In this document: positions 8,377 through 16,697 of the stretch, piece by piece
Layout: every line of letters starts with the position of its first letter
Numbering within the stretch: the stretch's first letter is position 1
NCBI GenBank assembly: GCA_025163595.1
Contig: CP104101.1
Coordinates: 135,095 to 199,094 of the forward strand
Reading direction: 5' to 3'
Origin: Phaeobacter sp. G2
GTDB lineage: Bacteria > Pseudomonadota > Alphaproteobacteria > Rhodobacterales > Rhodobacteraceae
DNA length: 64,000 nt
Notes under the pieces: model-generated
The model's database searches: none
What the model saw: only the letters and a program-made list of their open reading frames with translations
Told to the model about the DNA's origin: nothing
Position numbers and translations under genes: made by a program

Positions 8377-9528
8377 TCAGCCAGGCAGTCCGAGGACGGC
8401 CTTGGACAGAATGTTTCGTTGGATTTCGTTCGACCCACCGTAGATCGTGGTCGGCCTGGCCTTATAAAAGCTCGCAAGGACATCGACACTTACGTTGCCG
8501 ACCTGAAGTGGCCCGATGGTACCGCCGTCGGGGCCGGCAGCTTCGATCATAAGCTCGGTAATGCGCTGAAAGCACTCAGTCACCCAGATTTTGAGAATCG
8601 AGACATCCGCGCCGAGCGTTTCACCTCGCTTGAGCTGATCGGCAAAACGGGCGTATAGCGCGGCGTGATCTTCAACATCGAGTGCGGCTTGGGCAAAGCG
8701 GTCGCGGAACACCGGATCATCGAAAGCGCCACGGCCCCGGGCAAAGCTTTCCAGTTGCCCCAGTGCGTTCTGGGCCAGGCTTGGTGAGCCGATGAAGATG
8801 CGCTCGAAACTCAGAAGCGCCTTGGCCATCGTCCAGCCCTTGTTCAACTCGCCCACGAGGTTTTCACTGGGCGTACGGGCATTGTCGAAGAAGACCTCGC
8901 AAAACTCGGTCTCGCCCGACAGGGTAGTGATCGTGCGCACCTCGACTCCGGGTTGATCCATCGGAGCGAGCAGGAAACTGATGCCCTGTTGTTTCTTGGG
9001 CGCATCCGGATCAGTGCGCACCAGCATGAAGATGTGCGTGGCATCATGCGCCATCGTGGTCCAGATCTTCTGTCCGTTGATGACAAATTCGCCGCCATCA
9101 ATCTCTGCGCGTGTGCGCAGGTTGGCCAGATCGGATCCGGCGCCGGGTTCCGAATAGCCCTGACACCAGATGTCTTCACAACTCAGGATACGCGGCAGCC
9201 AATAGTCTTTCTGTTCCTGGGTGCCAAACTTGATAATCAGTGGGCCGACCATCTGCACGCCCATGTCGCGGCCACGATTGACGCCCCAGCGTTGCTGCTC
9301 CTCGTAGAAAATCAGAAGCTTGGCGGCGTTCAGCCCCATGCCGCCGTATTCCGCAGGCCAGGCCGGCGCGACCCAGCCCTTGGCGTGCAGCTTGCGGTGC
9401 CAATGTTCGATCTCGGCGAACTTGGGACGATGCGGCAGGTGGCGCAGTTCCTCGGGATATTCCGCCTCGAAGAACTGGCGCACTTCTTTGCGGAAGTCCG
9501 CATCGCTCGTTGCGTTCCAGTCGGTCAT
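8377..9528 (-). CDS. Acyl-CoA dehydrogenase, probable subunit of a heteromeric pair
   Basis: A 383-residue acyl-CoA dehydrogenase with WCQGYSEPGAGSDLA, INGQKIWTT and C-terminal IYGGSNEIQRN. The medium-chain catalytic glutamate position is glycine (YGGS), as in branches whose base lies on another helix. The start at 9528 is fixed by a 4-nt ATGA overlap with the upstream acyl-CoA dehydrogenase gene; an extension to 9564 is rejected. Overlapping dehydrogenase genes of this kind (one full, one degenerate) encode the alpha2beta2 enzymes ChsE1-ChsE2 and Scd1AB in steroid side-chain degradation; that role here is inferred. Confidence 0.9.
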   Translation of the reverse strand: MTDWNATSDADFRKEVRQFFEAEYPEELRHLPHRPKFAEIEHWHRKLHAKGWVAPAWPAEYGGMGLNAAKLLIFYEEQQRWGVNRGRDMGVQMVGPLIIKFGTQEQKDYWLPRILSCEDIWCQGYSEPGAGSDLANLRTRAEIDGGEFVINGQKIWTTMAHDATHIFMLVRTDPDAPKKQQGISFLLAPMDQPGVEVRTITTLSGETEFCEVFFDNARTPSENLVGELNKGWTMAKALLSFERIFIGSPSLAQNALGQLESFARGRGAFDDPVFRDRFAQAALDVEDHAALYARFADQLKRGETLGADVSILKIWVTECFQRITELMIEAAGPDGGTIGPLQVGNVSVDVLASFYKARPTTIYGGSNEIQRNILSKAVLGLPG

Positions 9529-10649
9529 TGTGCTGCCCCCTCTGCTTCGCGTGCATCGAACCAAATCCGTCTGTGATAGGCGTCGTCGCCCAACCAGGCC
9601 GACAGCACCAGCGCCCGGTTCAGGTAGAGCCCGATATCGAACTCATCGGTGTAACCGACCGCCCCGTGCAACTGGACCGCGTCGCGGGTAATCCTTTTGG
9701 CGGTCGTAACCGCACGCGCCTTGGCACGGCTGGCAAGCTGTGCCCGAACCTTCTGATCGGTTTCACGGTCCATCAGCGCCAGAACTTCGCGGACGCCCGC
9801 CTGTGCAACCTCGCACATCACGTTAAGGTCGACGGCTCGATGCTGGATGACCTGGAATGACCCGATCGGCTTGTCGAACTGCTCGCGCGTCTTGATGTAG
9901 TCGAGCGTAATCTCGAAGGCGCACTCGCTCAGGCCGACAAGCTCTGCCGCGGCTAGCGCCGTTGCATCGGCGACAGCCTCGGCAAGCGCAGCCTGAACCG
10001 CGTCGCCGCTGGCCAGTTCCGCGGCCGGTATTCCTGAAAACGAAAGCTCGCCCAGGGAACTGCCGTCGGCCTGCGCCCGCCTGGTCGTAACAAGCCCGTC
10101 CGCGTCTGCCTCGGCCAGAACCAGAACCGGACCATCATCTCCTTTGGCCACAACAAGGAAGCCGTGCGATCCGGTCGCGCCGACCACCCAAGCCTTGCTG
10201 CCGGTCAGCCGTCCGTCTGCGTATCGGCAGGTCGCATTGGCGGGCGCTCCGCCCGGGCCACGTTCCTGCCAGGCAACCGCCAGTGAAATTTCGCCGCCGA
10301 TGAGCTGCGCCATCTTCGGATGTTCCGGGCAAAGGCGGCGCAGAAGGCCGAGGCTCAGACCGATCGTCAGCACGACCGGTTCCGGTGCAATCACGCGACC
10401 GGCCTCTTCTGCGATGACGCCCCCGGCGGCCAAGCCCATGCCAAGACCCCCCTGATCTTCGGGCACCGCCACGCCGAATACGCCGGCCTCGGCCAATTCC
10501 CGGACCATTTTCGGGTCGAAACCGCCGTCGGCATCACGTAGTTTTCTGGCTCTTCCACTTCCGCCCGCGCGCTCGAACAGGGTGCGCGCGCTCTCTCGCA
10601 ACAGGCGAAGGTCTTCTTGTTCGCTGGAAACTGTATCAGTCTGTGTCAT
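9525..10649 (-). CDS. Acyl-CoA dehydrogenase-like partner subunit
   Basis: A 374-residue, alanine-rich acyl-CoA dehydrogenase homologue. The fold is evident from GVAVPEDQGGLGMG near residue 65, the central ALAAAELVGLSECAFE helix and REQFDKPIGSFQVIQHRAVD. The middle domain is divergent and lacks the TEP/SEPGxGSD and NGxKxWI patterns in recognisable form, so it resembles the structural or FAD-sharing subunit of heterotetrameric steroid acyl-CoA dehydrogenases. It overlaps the MaoC gene upstream by 14 nt and the dehydrogenase gene downstream by 4 nt, implying tight translational coupling. Confidence 0.85.
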   Translation of the reverse strand: MTQTDTVSSEQEDLRLLRESARTLFERAGGSGRARKLRDADGGFDPKMVRELAEAGVFGVAVPEDQGGLGMGLAAGGVIAEEAGRVIAPEPVVLTIGLSLGLLRRLCPEHPKMAQLIGGEISLAVAWQERGPGGAPANATCRYADGRLTGSKAWVVGATGSHGFLVVAKGDDGPVLVLAEADADGLVTTRRAQADGSSLGELSFSGIPAAELASGDAVQAALAEAVADATALAAAELVGLSECAFEITLDYIKTREQFDKPIGSFQVIQHRAVDLNVMCEVAQAGVREVLALMDRETDQKVRAQLASRAKARAVTTAKRITRDAVQLHGAVGYTDEFDIGLYLNRALVLSAWLGDDAYHRRIWFDAREAEGAAQ

Positions 10650-11085
10650 TTTGTTTTCGCTGAATCATCACAGGGGTGTCGGTCGAAAAAACGATCTCGC
10701 CTTTGGGGTTTTTGGCGCTGAGCGTATAGTGCAAAATACCTCTGTCGGGCTTGCTTTTGGACGGCGTGACCGAATTGACCGTCATATCAACATCAAGGGG
10801 TTCGTTCGGGCGCACTGGCCGCAGCCAGCGCAAATTGTCAAAGCCCATGCCACCGATATTGGCAACATCGACCATCATCTCGGTCATGACAGGCTTGAAC
10901 ACCTCCAGCATCGTCTGAAAGCCCGAGGCGATCAGGCTGCCATGTATGGTGGCCGCATAGTCTTCGTCGGTGTGCAGCCGCTGCGGATCCCATTCCTTGG
11001 CAAATGCCTTTATTGAGGCTGCGCTCATCGGGGCGCTGCGAAAGTGATAGACTTGGCCCGGCGCGAAATCCTCCAAATACCTCAA
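10636..11085 (-). CDS. MaoC-like single hot-dog dehydratase
   Basis: A 149-residue MaoC/R-hydratase-type hot-dog protein with the conserved FAKEWDPQRLHTDEDYA, in which the Asp-His pair replaces the usual Asp/His catalytic dyad spacing, followed by HGSLIASGFQ. It probably hydrates an enoyl-CoA. The start is a TTG at 11085, supported by AGGAGG about 7 nt upstream and by a TTGA overlap with the stop of the upstream gene. Single hot-dog proteins of this size often pair with a second MaoC chain, and a double hot-dog MaoC is encoded nearby (13013-13870). Confidence 0.82.
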   Translation of the reverse strand: MRYLEDFAPGQVYHFRSAPMSAASIKAFAKEWDPQRLHTDEDYAATIHGSLIASGFQTMLEVFKPVMTEMMVDVANIGGMGFDNLRWLRPVRPNEPLDVDMTVNSVTPSKSKPDRGILHYTLSAKNPKGEIVFSTDTPVMIQRKQNDTD

Positions 11086-11801
11086 GAAGCATCCTCCTTT
11101 GCGAAACCGGAATCGTATCCGCTTGCATCCCTGGAAATCCGTACGCGGTTGAATTCTTCCAGCTTCGGATAGGTTTCCTTGAACGCCACCAGGAATTCGT
11201 CCATGGGCGCGTCGAAATAGAGCCCTCGATCGTTCACATATTCCATGTGCCGGTGGTCCTGTTCATCGAACTCGTGGAACAGCGCATCGTGATACCCGTC
11301 GAAGACCAGAGGCTTGACCCCGAATCTTTCACACAGCTCCATGTTGAATGCAGGTGTTACCTTGTAGGGCTCACCATCCAGCCACAGTTGAACGTAGCCG
11401 TGATAGATGAATAGGTCAGTCCCCATCAACTCCTGCAGCTTAGGGGTGTTCAGGTGGTTGCGCACATCGGCAAACCCAAGTGCGGCGGGGATACCCACAG
11501 CACGCAAACAGGCCGCAAGCAGGATCGCCTTGGGAACGCAAAATGCCGCTTCTGCCCCTGCGATCCGGCTGGCACGGTAAGAATCTTCATCCAGCGCAAA
11601 ACAATATGGGTCGTAACGAATGTCGTCGCGAACCGCTTCAAACAGACGGATCGCCTTGTCCCGCTTGGTTGCATCCAGCGAAAGATCGCGCAAAGCCGCT
11701 GTCGCAAACCCCTGCACTTCGAGGCTGTCGCTTTCGACATAGTGCGACGGCATGACAAAGCGCTCGGCTTCTGCAGGCAGGTGGTCATCGGACTCGGCCA
11801 T
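11082..11801 (-). CDS. Transglutaminase-like superfamily protein, altered triad
   Basis: A 239-residue protein with a transglutaminase-like core: RLFEAVRDDIRYDPY, then AAFCVPKAILLAACLRAVGIPA with a possible nucleophile Cys88, then YHGYVQLW with His134. The third residue of the usual Cys-His-Asp triad, in the VDPT-like segment, appears as Thr149 (KVTPAFN), so activity as a protease or amidase is doubtful. The ATG at 11801 has GGAGAG upstream; the ATG at 11825 lies inside the operator and is rejected. It is the first gene of the unit 11801-6304. Its role in an acyl-CoA operon is unknown; thioester or amide hydrolysis would be a guess. Confidence 0.75.
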   Translation of the reverse strand: MAESDDHLPAEAERFVMPSHYVESDSLEVQGFATAALRDLSLDATKRDKAIRLFEAVRDDIRYDPYCFALDEDSYRASRIAGAEAAFCVPKAILLAACLRAVGIPAALGFADVRNHLNTPKLQELMGTDLFIYHGYVQLWLDGEPYKVTPAFNMELCERFGVKPLVFDGYHDALFHEFDEQDHRHMEYVNDRGLYFDAPMDEFLVAFKETYPKLEEFNRVRISRDASGYDSGFAKEDAS

Positions 11802-11816
11802 TGGATCTCTCCATTT

Positions 11817-11834
11817 TTCTAACAATTGTTAGAA
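11817..11834. promoter_or_regulatory. Palindromic operator, copy 1 (TCTAAC-N4-GTTAGA)
   Basis: The 18-bp sequence TTCTAACAATTGTTAGAA is a perfect palindrome, 15 nt before the ATG at 11801. It is the most symmetric of five related sites in the island (others at 15475, 19075, 33013, 35471). Length and symmetry fit a TetR-family operator overlapping the promoter or leader. Confidence 0.8.
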
Positions 11835-11865
11835 TAGTGATTCACCACCAGCACGTCAACGGGAT

Positions 11866-13002
11866 TTAATCTGTGTCCGGCGCGTCCAGCCCGTAACGCG
11901 CATTGTCTTCTCCCAAGGCGGCCGCAACTCCGACCGAGTTGGCCGGAGACCGGAACTCCGGCGCAATTGGTAGCGGCAATGCGGGCGCATTCTGGCCGGA
12001 TATGCTCAGGGTTCGCCCAAAAACGTCACGCGCTTTGAAATGCGGGTCACGCGACGCCTCGGCGTGCGTTTTTACGACCGAACAGCAACAATCTGCCGCC
12101 GCCAGCAAAGGCTCCCAATGGGTCGAGGGCTGTTTCCCCAGACGACGCGCAACTTCCGCAGCACAGGAATCAGGCTCGGACCAGTCATCGCGAAGCGCCG
12201 ACGGCAAACCGATGACATCGCAGAACGACTGCCAGAACTTTTCTTCCAACGCGCCAACGGCGATCTGACGCCCGTCCGCAGCCGTATAAAGCCGATACCG
12301 GGCCAGGCCGCCCGTCAGGCGGCTGCCGCCGCTTTCGATGTTTTGCCCGGCGATCACACCTTCGGCATGGGCCCAATAGGCAAAGGCGAACGCCCCCTCG
12401 GACATGGCGATATCCAGATGCGTCCCCTGCCCGCTTGCCTGCCGCGCGATCAGGGCCAGCAGGATATTCATCACCGCCGGATAGGTTCCGCCTCCGATAT
12501 CGGCGACCAGCCCGAACGGCATTGTCGGTTGGTCATCGGGTCCGCGACTCAGCGACAGGATACCCGCATCGCCGATGTAGTTAAGGTCGTGGCCAGCGGC
12601 GCTGGCCTTTGGTCCGGTCTGGCCATAGCCGGTGATCGAACAATAGATCAGACCGGGATTGATCTCGCGCACAGCCTCATATCCCAGCCCGAGCCGGTCC
12701 ATCACGCCGGGACGGAACTGCTCTACCAGAACATCGGCCTTTTCAAGTAAAGGCCGCAGAGCATCTACCGCGCCCTTTGACTTGAGGTCGATGGCCACCG
12801 ACCGCTTGCCTTGGTTCAACACAGCAAAGCCGATGCTCTCCCCGTCGATCATGGGTTCCGTGTGGCGTGCGTCCTCACCGACCCCGGGCCGTTCGAACTT
12901 GATAACCTCTGCCCCGGCCTCGGCAAGCATGAGCGTCGCCATCGGACCGGGAAGAAGGGTGCTGAAATCCAACACCAGAATATCCTTGAGCGGTTGAGTC
13001 AT
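11866..13002 (-). CDS. CaiB/BaiF family (class III) CoA-transferase
   Basis: A 378-residue class III CoA-transferase or alpha-methylacyl-CoA racemase-like protein. The N-terminal CoA-binding pattern DFSTLLPGPMATLMLAEAGAEV is present in abbreviated form at residues 12-33, and the catalytic aspartate is Asp139 in AGHDLNY. The GHDxNY context is particularly like AMACR-type racemases. The ATG at 13002 is preceded by GAGGAG. It ends a four-gene minus-strand unit (DUF35, thiolase-like, MaoC, this gene), 10 nt after the MaoC stop. Confidence 0.88.
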   Translation of the reverse strand: MTQPLKDILVLDFSTLLPGPMATLMLAEAGAEVIKFERPGVGEDARHTEPMIDGESIGFAVLNQGKRSVAIDLKSKGAVDALRPLLEKADVLVEQFRPGVMDRLGLGYEAVREINPGLIYCSITGYGQTGPKASAAGHDLNYIGDAGILSLSRGPDDQPTMPFGLVADIGGGTYPAVMNILLALIARQASGQGTHLDIAMSEGAFAFAYWAHAEGVIAGQNIESGGSRLTGGLARYRLYTAADGRQIAVGALEEKFWQSFCDVIGLPSALRDDWSEPDSCAAEVARRLGKQPSTHWEPLLAAADCCCSVVKTHAEASRDPHFKARDVFGRTLSISGQNAPALPLPIAPEFRSPANSVGVAAALGEDNARYGLDAPDTD

Positions 13003-13012
13003 CTTCTGCTCC

Positions 13013-13870
13013 TCACGCGAAGCGCGCGGCGCCATTGTTCAGAACAACGACGTCGCGTGCCGGGACCGACGCGCGAAACCGGGCCTCGCCGTCCTCTTCC
13101 CAAATTTCGAACCGCACGGTTTCGCCGGGATAGACCGGTGCCGAGAACCGAACATCCAGACCGACAAGCCGGGCGGCGTCGTAATCCAGCACCGACTTGA
13201 GGATCGCCCGGGCGGCCAGACCATAGGTCGCCAGACCGTGCAGGATCGGGCGGTCGAACCCGACAGAACGGGCGACATCCGGGTCAGCGTGAAGCGGATT
13301 GAAATCGCCGCTGAGGCGATAAATGAGCGCTTGGCGCGGCAGGGTTTCGATTTCACAGACGTGATCGGGCGCGCGGTCAGGCAGCGCTGCCGGTGCCGGG
13401 CCCGCCTTATTTTCACCGTCAAAGCCGCCATCGCCGCGACAGAAGGCCGACATCGCCACGCGCGCCAGCTTTTCACCGCTGTCCGCGTCGATGATATCGC
13501 GGCTTTGGTAGATGACGGCTCCCTTGCCCTCGCCCTTGTCGGAGATGAAGTCGATCTTGCTGCGGCCGACAATCCGGCCATGGGTCGGCAGCGGCTTGTA
13601 GATATCCAGCCACTGTTCACCATGTAACACTTGCTGCCAGTTCACACCGGTCTTGGGATCGCGCAGCCAGAAGCCGGGGTACCCCATAGTGACCGCCATC
13701 GATGGAACCGTCTTCAGCCCGTCCTCATAGACGTAGGCCAGTTCCTTTTTGTCGGTCGGATCCTCGCCGAACCCTAGGCCGAGCGCATACAGGATGGTAT
13801 CCCGCTCGGTCAGCGTCTGTTCGATTTCCTCAAAGTCCCAGTTCGACAGTGCCTCGAAATCCAATGGCAT
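13013..13870 (-). CDS. Double hot-dog MaoC-type enoyl-CoA hydratase 2
   Basis: A 285-residue protein of the peroxisomal MFE-2 hydratase type: an N-terminal degenerate hot-dog domain (about 1-130) and a C-terminal catalytic one. The hydratase 2 motif is clear at YRLSGDFNPLHADPDVA with the Asp-His dyad, followed by FDRPILHGLATYG. It should give an (R)-3-hydroxyacyl-CoA. GGGAGG lies 7 nt before the ATG at 13870. Downstream of the thiolase-like/DUF35 pair, it could supply the beta-hydroxyacyl-CoA that an aldolase then cleaves. Confidence 0.9.
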   Translation of the reverse strand: MPLDFEALSNWDFEEIEQTLTERDTILYALGLGFGEDPTDKKELAYVYEDGLKTVPSMAVTMGYPGFWLRDPKTGVNWQQVLHGEQWLDIYKPLPTHGRIVGRSKIDFISDKGEGKGAVIYQSRDIIDADSGEKLARVAMSAFCRGDGGFDGENKAGPAPAALPDRAPDHVCEIETLPRQALIYRLSGDFNPLHADPDVARSVGFDRPILHGLATYGLAARAILKSVLDYDAARLVGLDVRFSAPVYPGETVRFEIWEEDGEARFRASVPARDVVVLNNGAARFA

Positions 13871-13893
13871 TATCTTTCCTCCCTTAATTGCCG

Positions 13894-15045
13894 TCAGAGC
13901 GTGTTTTGCGATCCAAGTATTGCCGTGACCTGACTGGACAGCACACCGCCGTTGCCATGCGCCAGCGCCAGGTCGATATCCTTCAACTGAATGCCCGGCG
14001 CGTCGCCACGGATCTGACGCGCAGCCTCGATCACGGTGAAGATTCCGTACATCCCGGGGTGCACGCAGGACAGGCCCCCGCCATTCGTGTTAACAGGCAA
14101 GATGCCGCCAGGCGCGATGCGCCCGCCTTCGACGAAGGCCCCGCCCTCGCCCTTGGCGCAGAACCCCAGATCTTCAAGAAACAGGATGGTATTGATGGTG
14201 AAGGCATCATAAAGCTCGACCGCCTGGATGTCCGCAGCGGTCACTCCGGCCGCAGCAAAGGCGCGCGCGCCCGAGTCGCGGGCGGCGGTCACGGTGAAAT
14301 CTTTCATCTGCGAAATCTGCCGGTGCGAGCTTTCCGCAGCACTGCCCAGCACATAGACAGGCGCCTTTGGGAAATCCCGGGCGCGGTCCGCGCGGACCAT
14401 TACGATCGCGCCGCCGCCGTCGGTGACAAGACAACAATCGCGCACGGTCAACGGATCGCCCACCATGCGCGCGCCCAACACGTCCTCGCGGGTCAGCGGG
14501 CCGCGCTCGAACGCTTCGGGATTGTGGTGCGCCCAGGCCCGCGCGGCAACGGCCACGTCGGCCAGTTGTTCGCGGGTGGTGCCGTATTCATGCATGTGCC
14601 GCGCCGCGGCCATCGCATATGCCGAGATCGGATAGCGCGGATTGTACGGCGCCTCATAGGCCGGCGGGCGCGAGGCGGTCACCAGTCTGCCCGACGCGGT
14701 GCGCTGGTTGGAGCCATAAACAATCAGGGCGACATCACACAGGCCGGCATCAAGCGCCATGGTCGCTGACGTCAGATAATTCACGAAGGATGATCCACCC
14801 GACATCGTGCCATCAATGAAACGCGGCTGAATGCCCAGATACTCAGCCGCCATAAGCGCCGGCATGCTGTCTTCCATCATGGTGCAGAACAGCCCATCGA
14901 CGTCGGACAGATTCAGCCCGGCATCGCCAAGCGCTGCAAGTGCGGACTGCGCCATGACATCATATGCCGTCAGACCATGTGCCTCTCCAAAACCGGCATG
15001 ACCGGTTCCCACGATGGCGGATTTTCCCCGAAGTTCAGCGGTCAT
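13894..15045 (-). CDS. Thiolase-fold protein lacking the nucleophilic Cys; Ltp2-like aldolase candidate
   Basis: A 383-residue thiolase-superfamily protein of the lipid-transfer (Ltp2) branch. Where thiolases have the cysteine the sequence is DGTMSGGSSF, with Ser82 and no cysteine. The usual HPxGATG is replaced by HPGMYG (Tyr333), and ELYDAF carries Tyr279. Ltp2-type retro-aldolases of steroid side-chain degradation show the same loss of cysteine, rely on tyrosines and need a DUF35 partner; exactly such a gene lies 3 nt upstream. The ATG at 15045 has GGAGGG upstream. Thiolytic activity is therefore unlikely and C-C cleavage by retro-aldol is the preferred, unproven call. Confidence 0.82.
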   Translation of the reverse strand: MTAELRGKSAIVGTGHAGFGEAHGLTAYDVMAQSALAALGDAGLNLSDVDGLFCTMMEDSMPALMAAEYLGIQPRFIDGTMSGGSSFVNYLTSATMALDAGLCDVALIVYGSNQRTASGRLVTASRPPAYEAPYNPRYPISAYAMAAARHMHEYGTTREQLADVAVAARAWAHHNPEAFERGPLTREDVLGARMVGDPLTVRDCCLVTDGGGAIVMVRADRARDFPKAPVYVLGSAAESSHRQISQMKDFTVTAARDSGARAFAAAGVTAADIQAVELYDAFTINTILFLEDLGFCAKGEGGAFVEGGRIAPGGILPVNTNGGGLSCVHPGMYGIFTVIEAARQIRGDAPGIQLKDIDLALAHGNGGVLSSQVTAILGSQNTL

Positions 15046-15048
15046 ATC

Positions 15049-15426
15049 TTATCCCTCCGATGGCTTGAAAAGCACGGCCGGAGCGCCCTCGGCCTCGCTC
15101 ACGAAAGCGGTTACAGCCATGTCGATGGCGACCTCACCTGGAGCAATGCCCTCGACCCGGCTCATCATCCGAACGCCCTCGTCCAGCTCGACAACGCACA
15201 CATTGTAGTCACCTCCCCGTTCGGGCTTTCGGCGCACGACGGTTGTGGTGTGGACCCGTCCCTTGCCGGTGGCCTGCTTCCATGAAATCGCGGCGCCATG
15301 ACAATGGGGACACAGGACGCGCGGGAAAAAATGATAGGCCTCGCAGTCTTCGCACTTTGGCAGCAGGATCTCTCCCTTTGTCAGTGCGCCCTGGAAAATC
15401 TGGTCTGGTCCTTTGGCGTCCGGCAC
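15049..15426 (-). CDS. DUF35 zinc-ribbon/OB-fold acyl-CoA-associated protein
   Basis: A 125-residue DUF35 protein. The rubredoxin-like zinc ribbon has Cys24-x2-Cys27 and Cys39-x2-His/Cys (CEDC...CPHC), followed by an OB-fold with GRVHTTTVV and YNVCVVELDEGVRMMS. Partners of this family are needed for activity of Ltp2-type aldolases and of some archaeal thiolases. The start is a GTG at 15426 with AAGGAGAAC upstream. It ends 3 nt before the thiolase-like gene, so the two are translated as a pair. It is the first gene after the operator at 15475-15498. Confidence 0.88.
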   Translation of the reverse strand: MPDAKGPDQIFQGALTKGEILLPKCEDCEAYHFFPRVLCPHCHGAAISWKQATGKGRVHTTTVVRRKPERGGDYNVCVVELDEGVRMMSRVEGIAPGEVAIDMAVTAFVSEAEGAPAVLFKPSEG

Positions 15427-15474
15427 CGGCGTTCTCCTTCAAGTAATCAATTCTCTGGTTAAGCGTATTGATAA

Positions 15475-15498
15475 TAAATCTAACAAATGTTAGATTTA
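15475..15498. promoter_or_regulatory. Palindromic operator, copy 2, in a divergent promoter region
   Basis: Two perfect 10-nt arms, TAAATCTAAC and its complement GTTAGATTTA, flank the centre AAAT. It lies between the divergent DUF35 gene (start 15426) and the CoA-transferase gene (start 15531), so one site could control both units. It shares the core TCTAAC-N4-GTTAGA with four other sites in the island. Confidence 0.82.
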
Positions 15499-15530
15499 GT
15501 CAACCTCTTTGGAACATTTTCGGGAAACTC

Positions 15531-16697
15531 ATGTCAGGTTCAGATTTAGCCCCCCTTTCTGGCAAACTCATAGTTGCGCTGGAACAGGCAGTCGCCGCGC
15601 CTTTTTGCTCCTCGCGACTGGCCGATGCCGGCGCGCGCGTGATCAAGATCGAACGCAAGGGCACAGGCGATTTCGCCCGCGCCTACGATACCGCCGCCAA
15701 TGGTGAAAGCGCCTATTTCACATGGCTGAACCGAGGGAAAGAATCGGTCGCCCTGGATATTAAAGCCGGCGAGGACCGGGAAATCCTGCTCAGGATGCTG
15801 GAAAACGCGGATGTGTTTATTCAAAACCTGCTGCCGGGCGCGCTGGTCAAGCTTGGGCTCGATTCCGCCACGCTGCGAGAGAGGTTCCCGCGTCTCGTGA
15901 CCTGCGACATCACCGGATACGGTGAGGACGGTCCGATGCGCAATGCCAAGGCCTATGATCTTCTGGTGCAATGCGAAAGCGGTCTGGCATCGGTGACCGG
16001 CACGGCGGACGGACCGGGGCGGGTTGGCGTTTCCGTCTGCGATATTGCCACCGGTATGACAGCCCATGCCGGAATTTGCGAAGCACTTGTCGGGCGTGAT
16101 CGCACCGGCAAGGGCAGCGGTGTTTCGGTGGCAATGTTTGACGTGATGGCCGACTGGATGTCGGTTCCGCTGCTATATCACGATTACCTTGGCAAGCCGA
16201 CACCCCGTGTCGGACTGAACCACACGGTCATCTGCCCGTACGGGGCCTATGCGTGCAAGGACGGTCAGCTTGTCGTCATTACCGTGCAGCACAGCGGCGA
16301 ATGGCAACGGTTCTGTGAACACATACTGGGCGACGCGCCTCTGGCAACCGACCCCCGGTTTCACGACAACACGGCGCGAATTGAAAACAAGCCCGCGCTC
16401 GAAGCGCTCATCAAGGCCGTGTTCTCCTCTCATGACCGCGCCGAGATGCTGAAGCGGCTTGACGCTGCGGGCATTGCCTCCGGGGCCGTGAACGACGTGG
16501 CGACCCTGTCCGATCACCCTCAGCTTGACCGGTCCGTGATTGGCACACCCTCCGGCGAGATCAAGGTCCCGACACCCCCGATCCGGCGCAGCGTCGGCGA
16601 AACGACACTGGGCCCCTGCCCGGCCTTCGATGCGGAAGGCAAAGCCCTTCGCGCCGAGTTCTACCCTCGTTCAAAAAAAGGTTGGGCAACTAAATGA
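15531..16697 (+). CDS. CaiB/BaiF family (class III) CoA-transferase, first of an overlapping pair
   Basis: A 388-residue class III CoA-transferase. The N-terminal LEQAVAAPFCSSRLADAGARV (abridged) marks the CoA-binding Rossmann domain, and Asp143 in KAYDLLVQCESG is the catalytic aspartate in the same context as formyl-CoA transferase. The ATG at 15531 follows CGGGAAACTC; a TTG at 15468 lies upstream of the operator and is rejected. The stop overlaps the start of the next CoA-transferase by 4 nt, suggesting coordinated synthesis of two related chains. Confidence 0.88.
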   Translation: MSGSDLAPLSGKLIVALEQAVAAPFCSSRLADAGARVIKIERKGTGDFARAYDTAANGESAYFTWLNRGKESVALDIKAGEDREILLRMLENADVFIQNLLPGALVKLGLDSATLRERFPRLVTCDITGYGEDGPMRNAKAYDLLVQCESGLASVTGTADGPGRVGVSVCDIATGMTAHAGICEALVGRDRTGKGSGVSVAMFDVMADWMSVPLLYHDYLGKPTPRVGLNHTVICPYGAYACKDGQLVVITVQHSGEWQRFCEHILGDAPLATDPRFHDNTARIENKPALEALIKAVFSSHDRAEMLKRLDAAGIASGAVNDVATLSDHPQLDRSVIGTPSGEIKVPTPPIRRSVGETTLGPCPAFDAEGKALRAEFYPRSKKGWATK

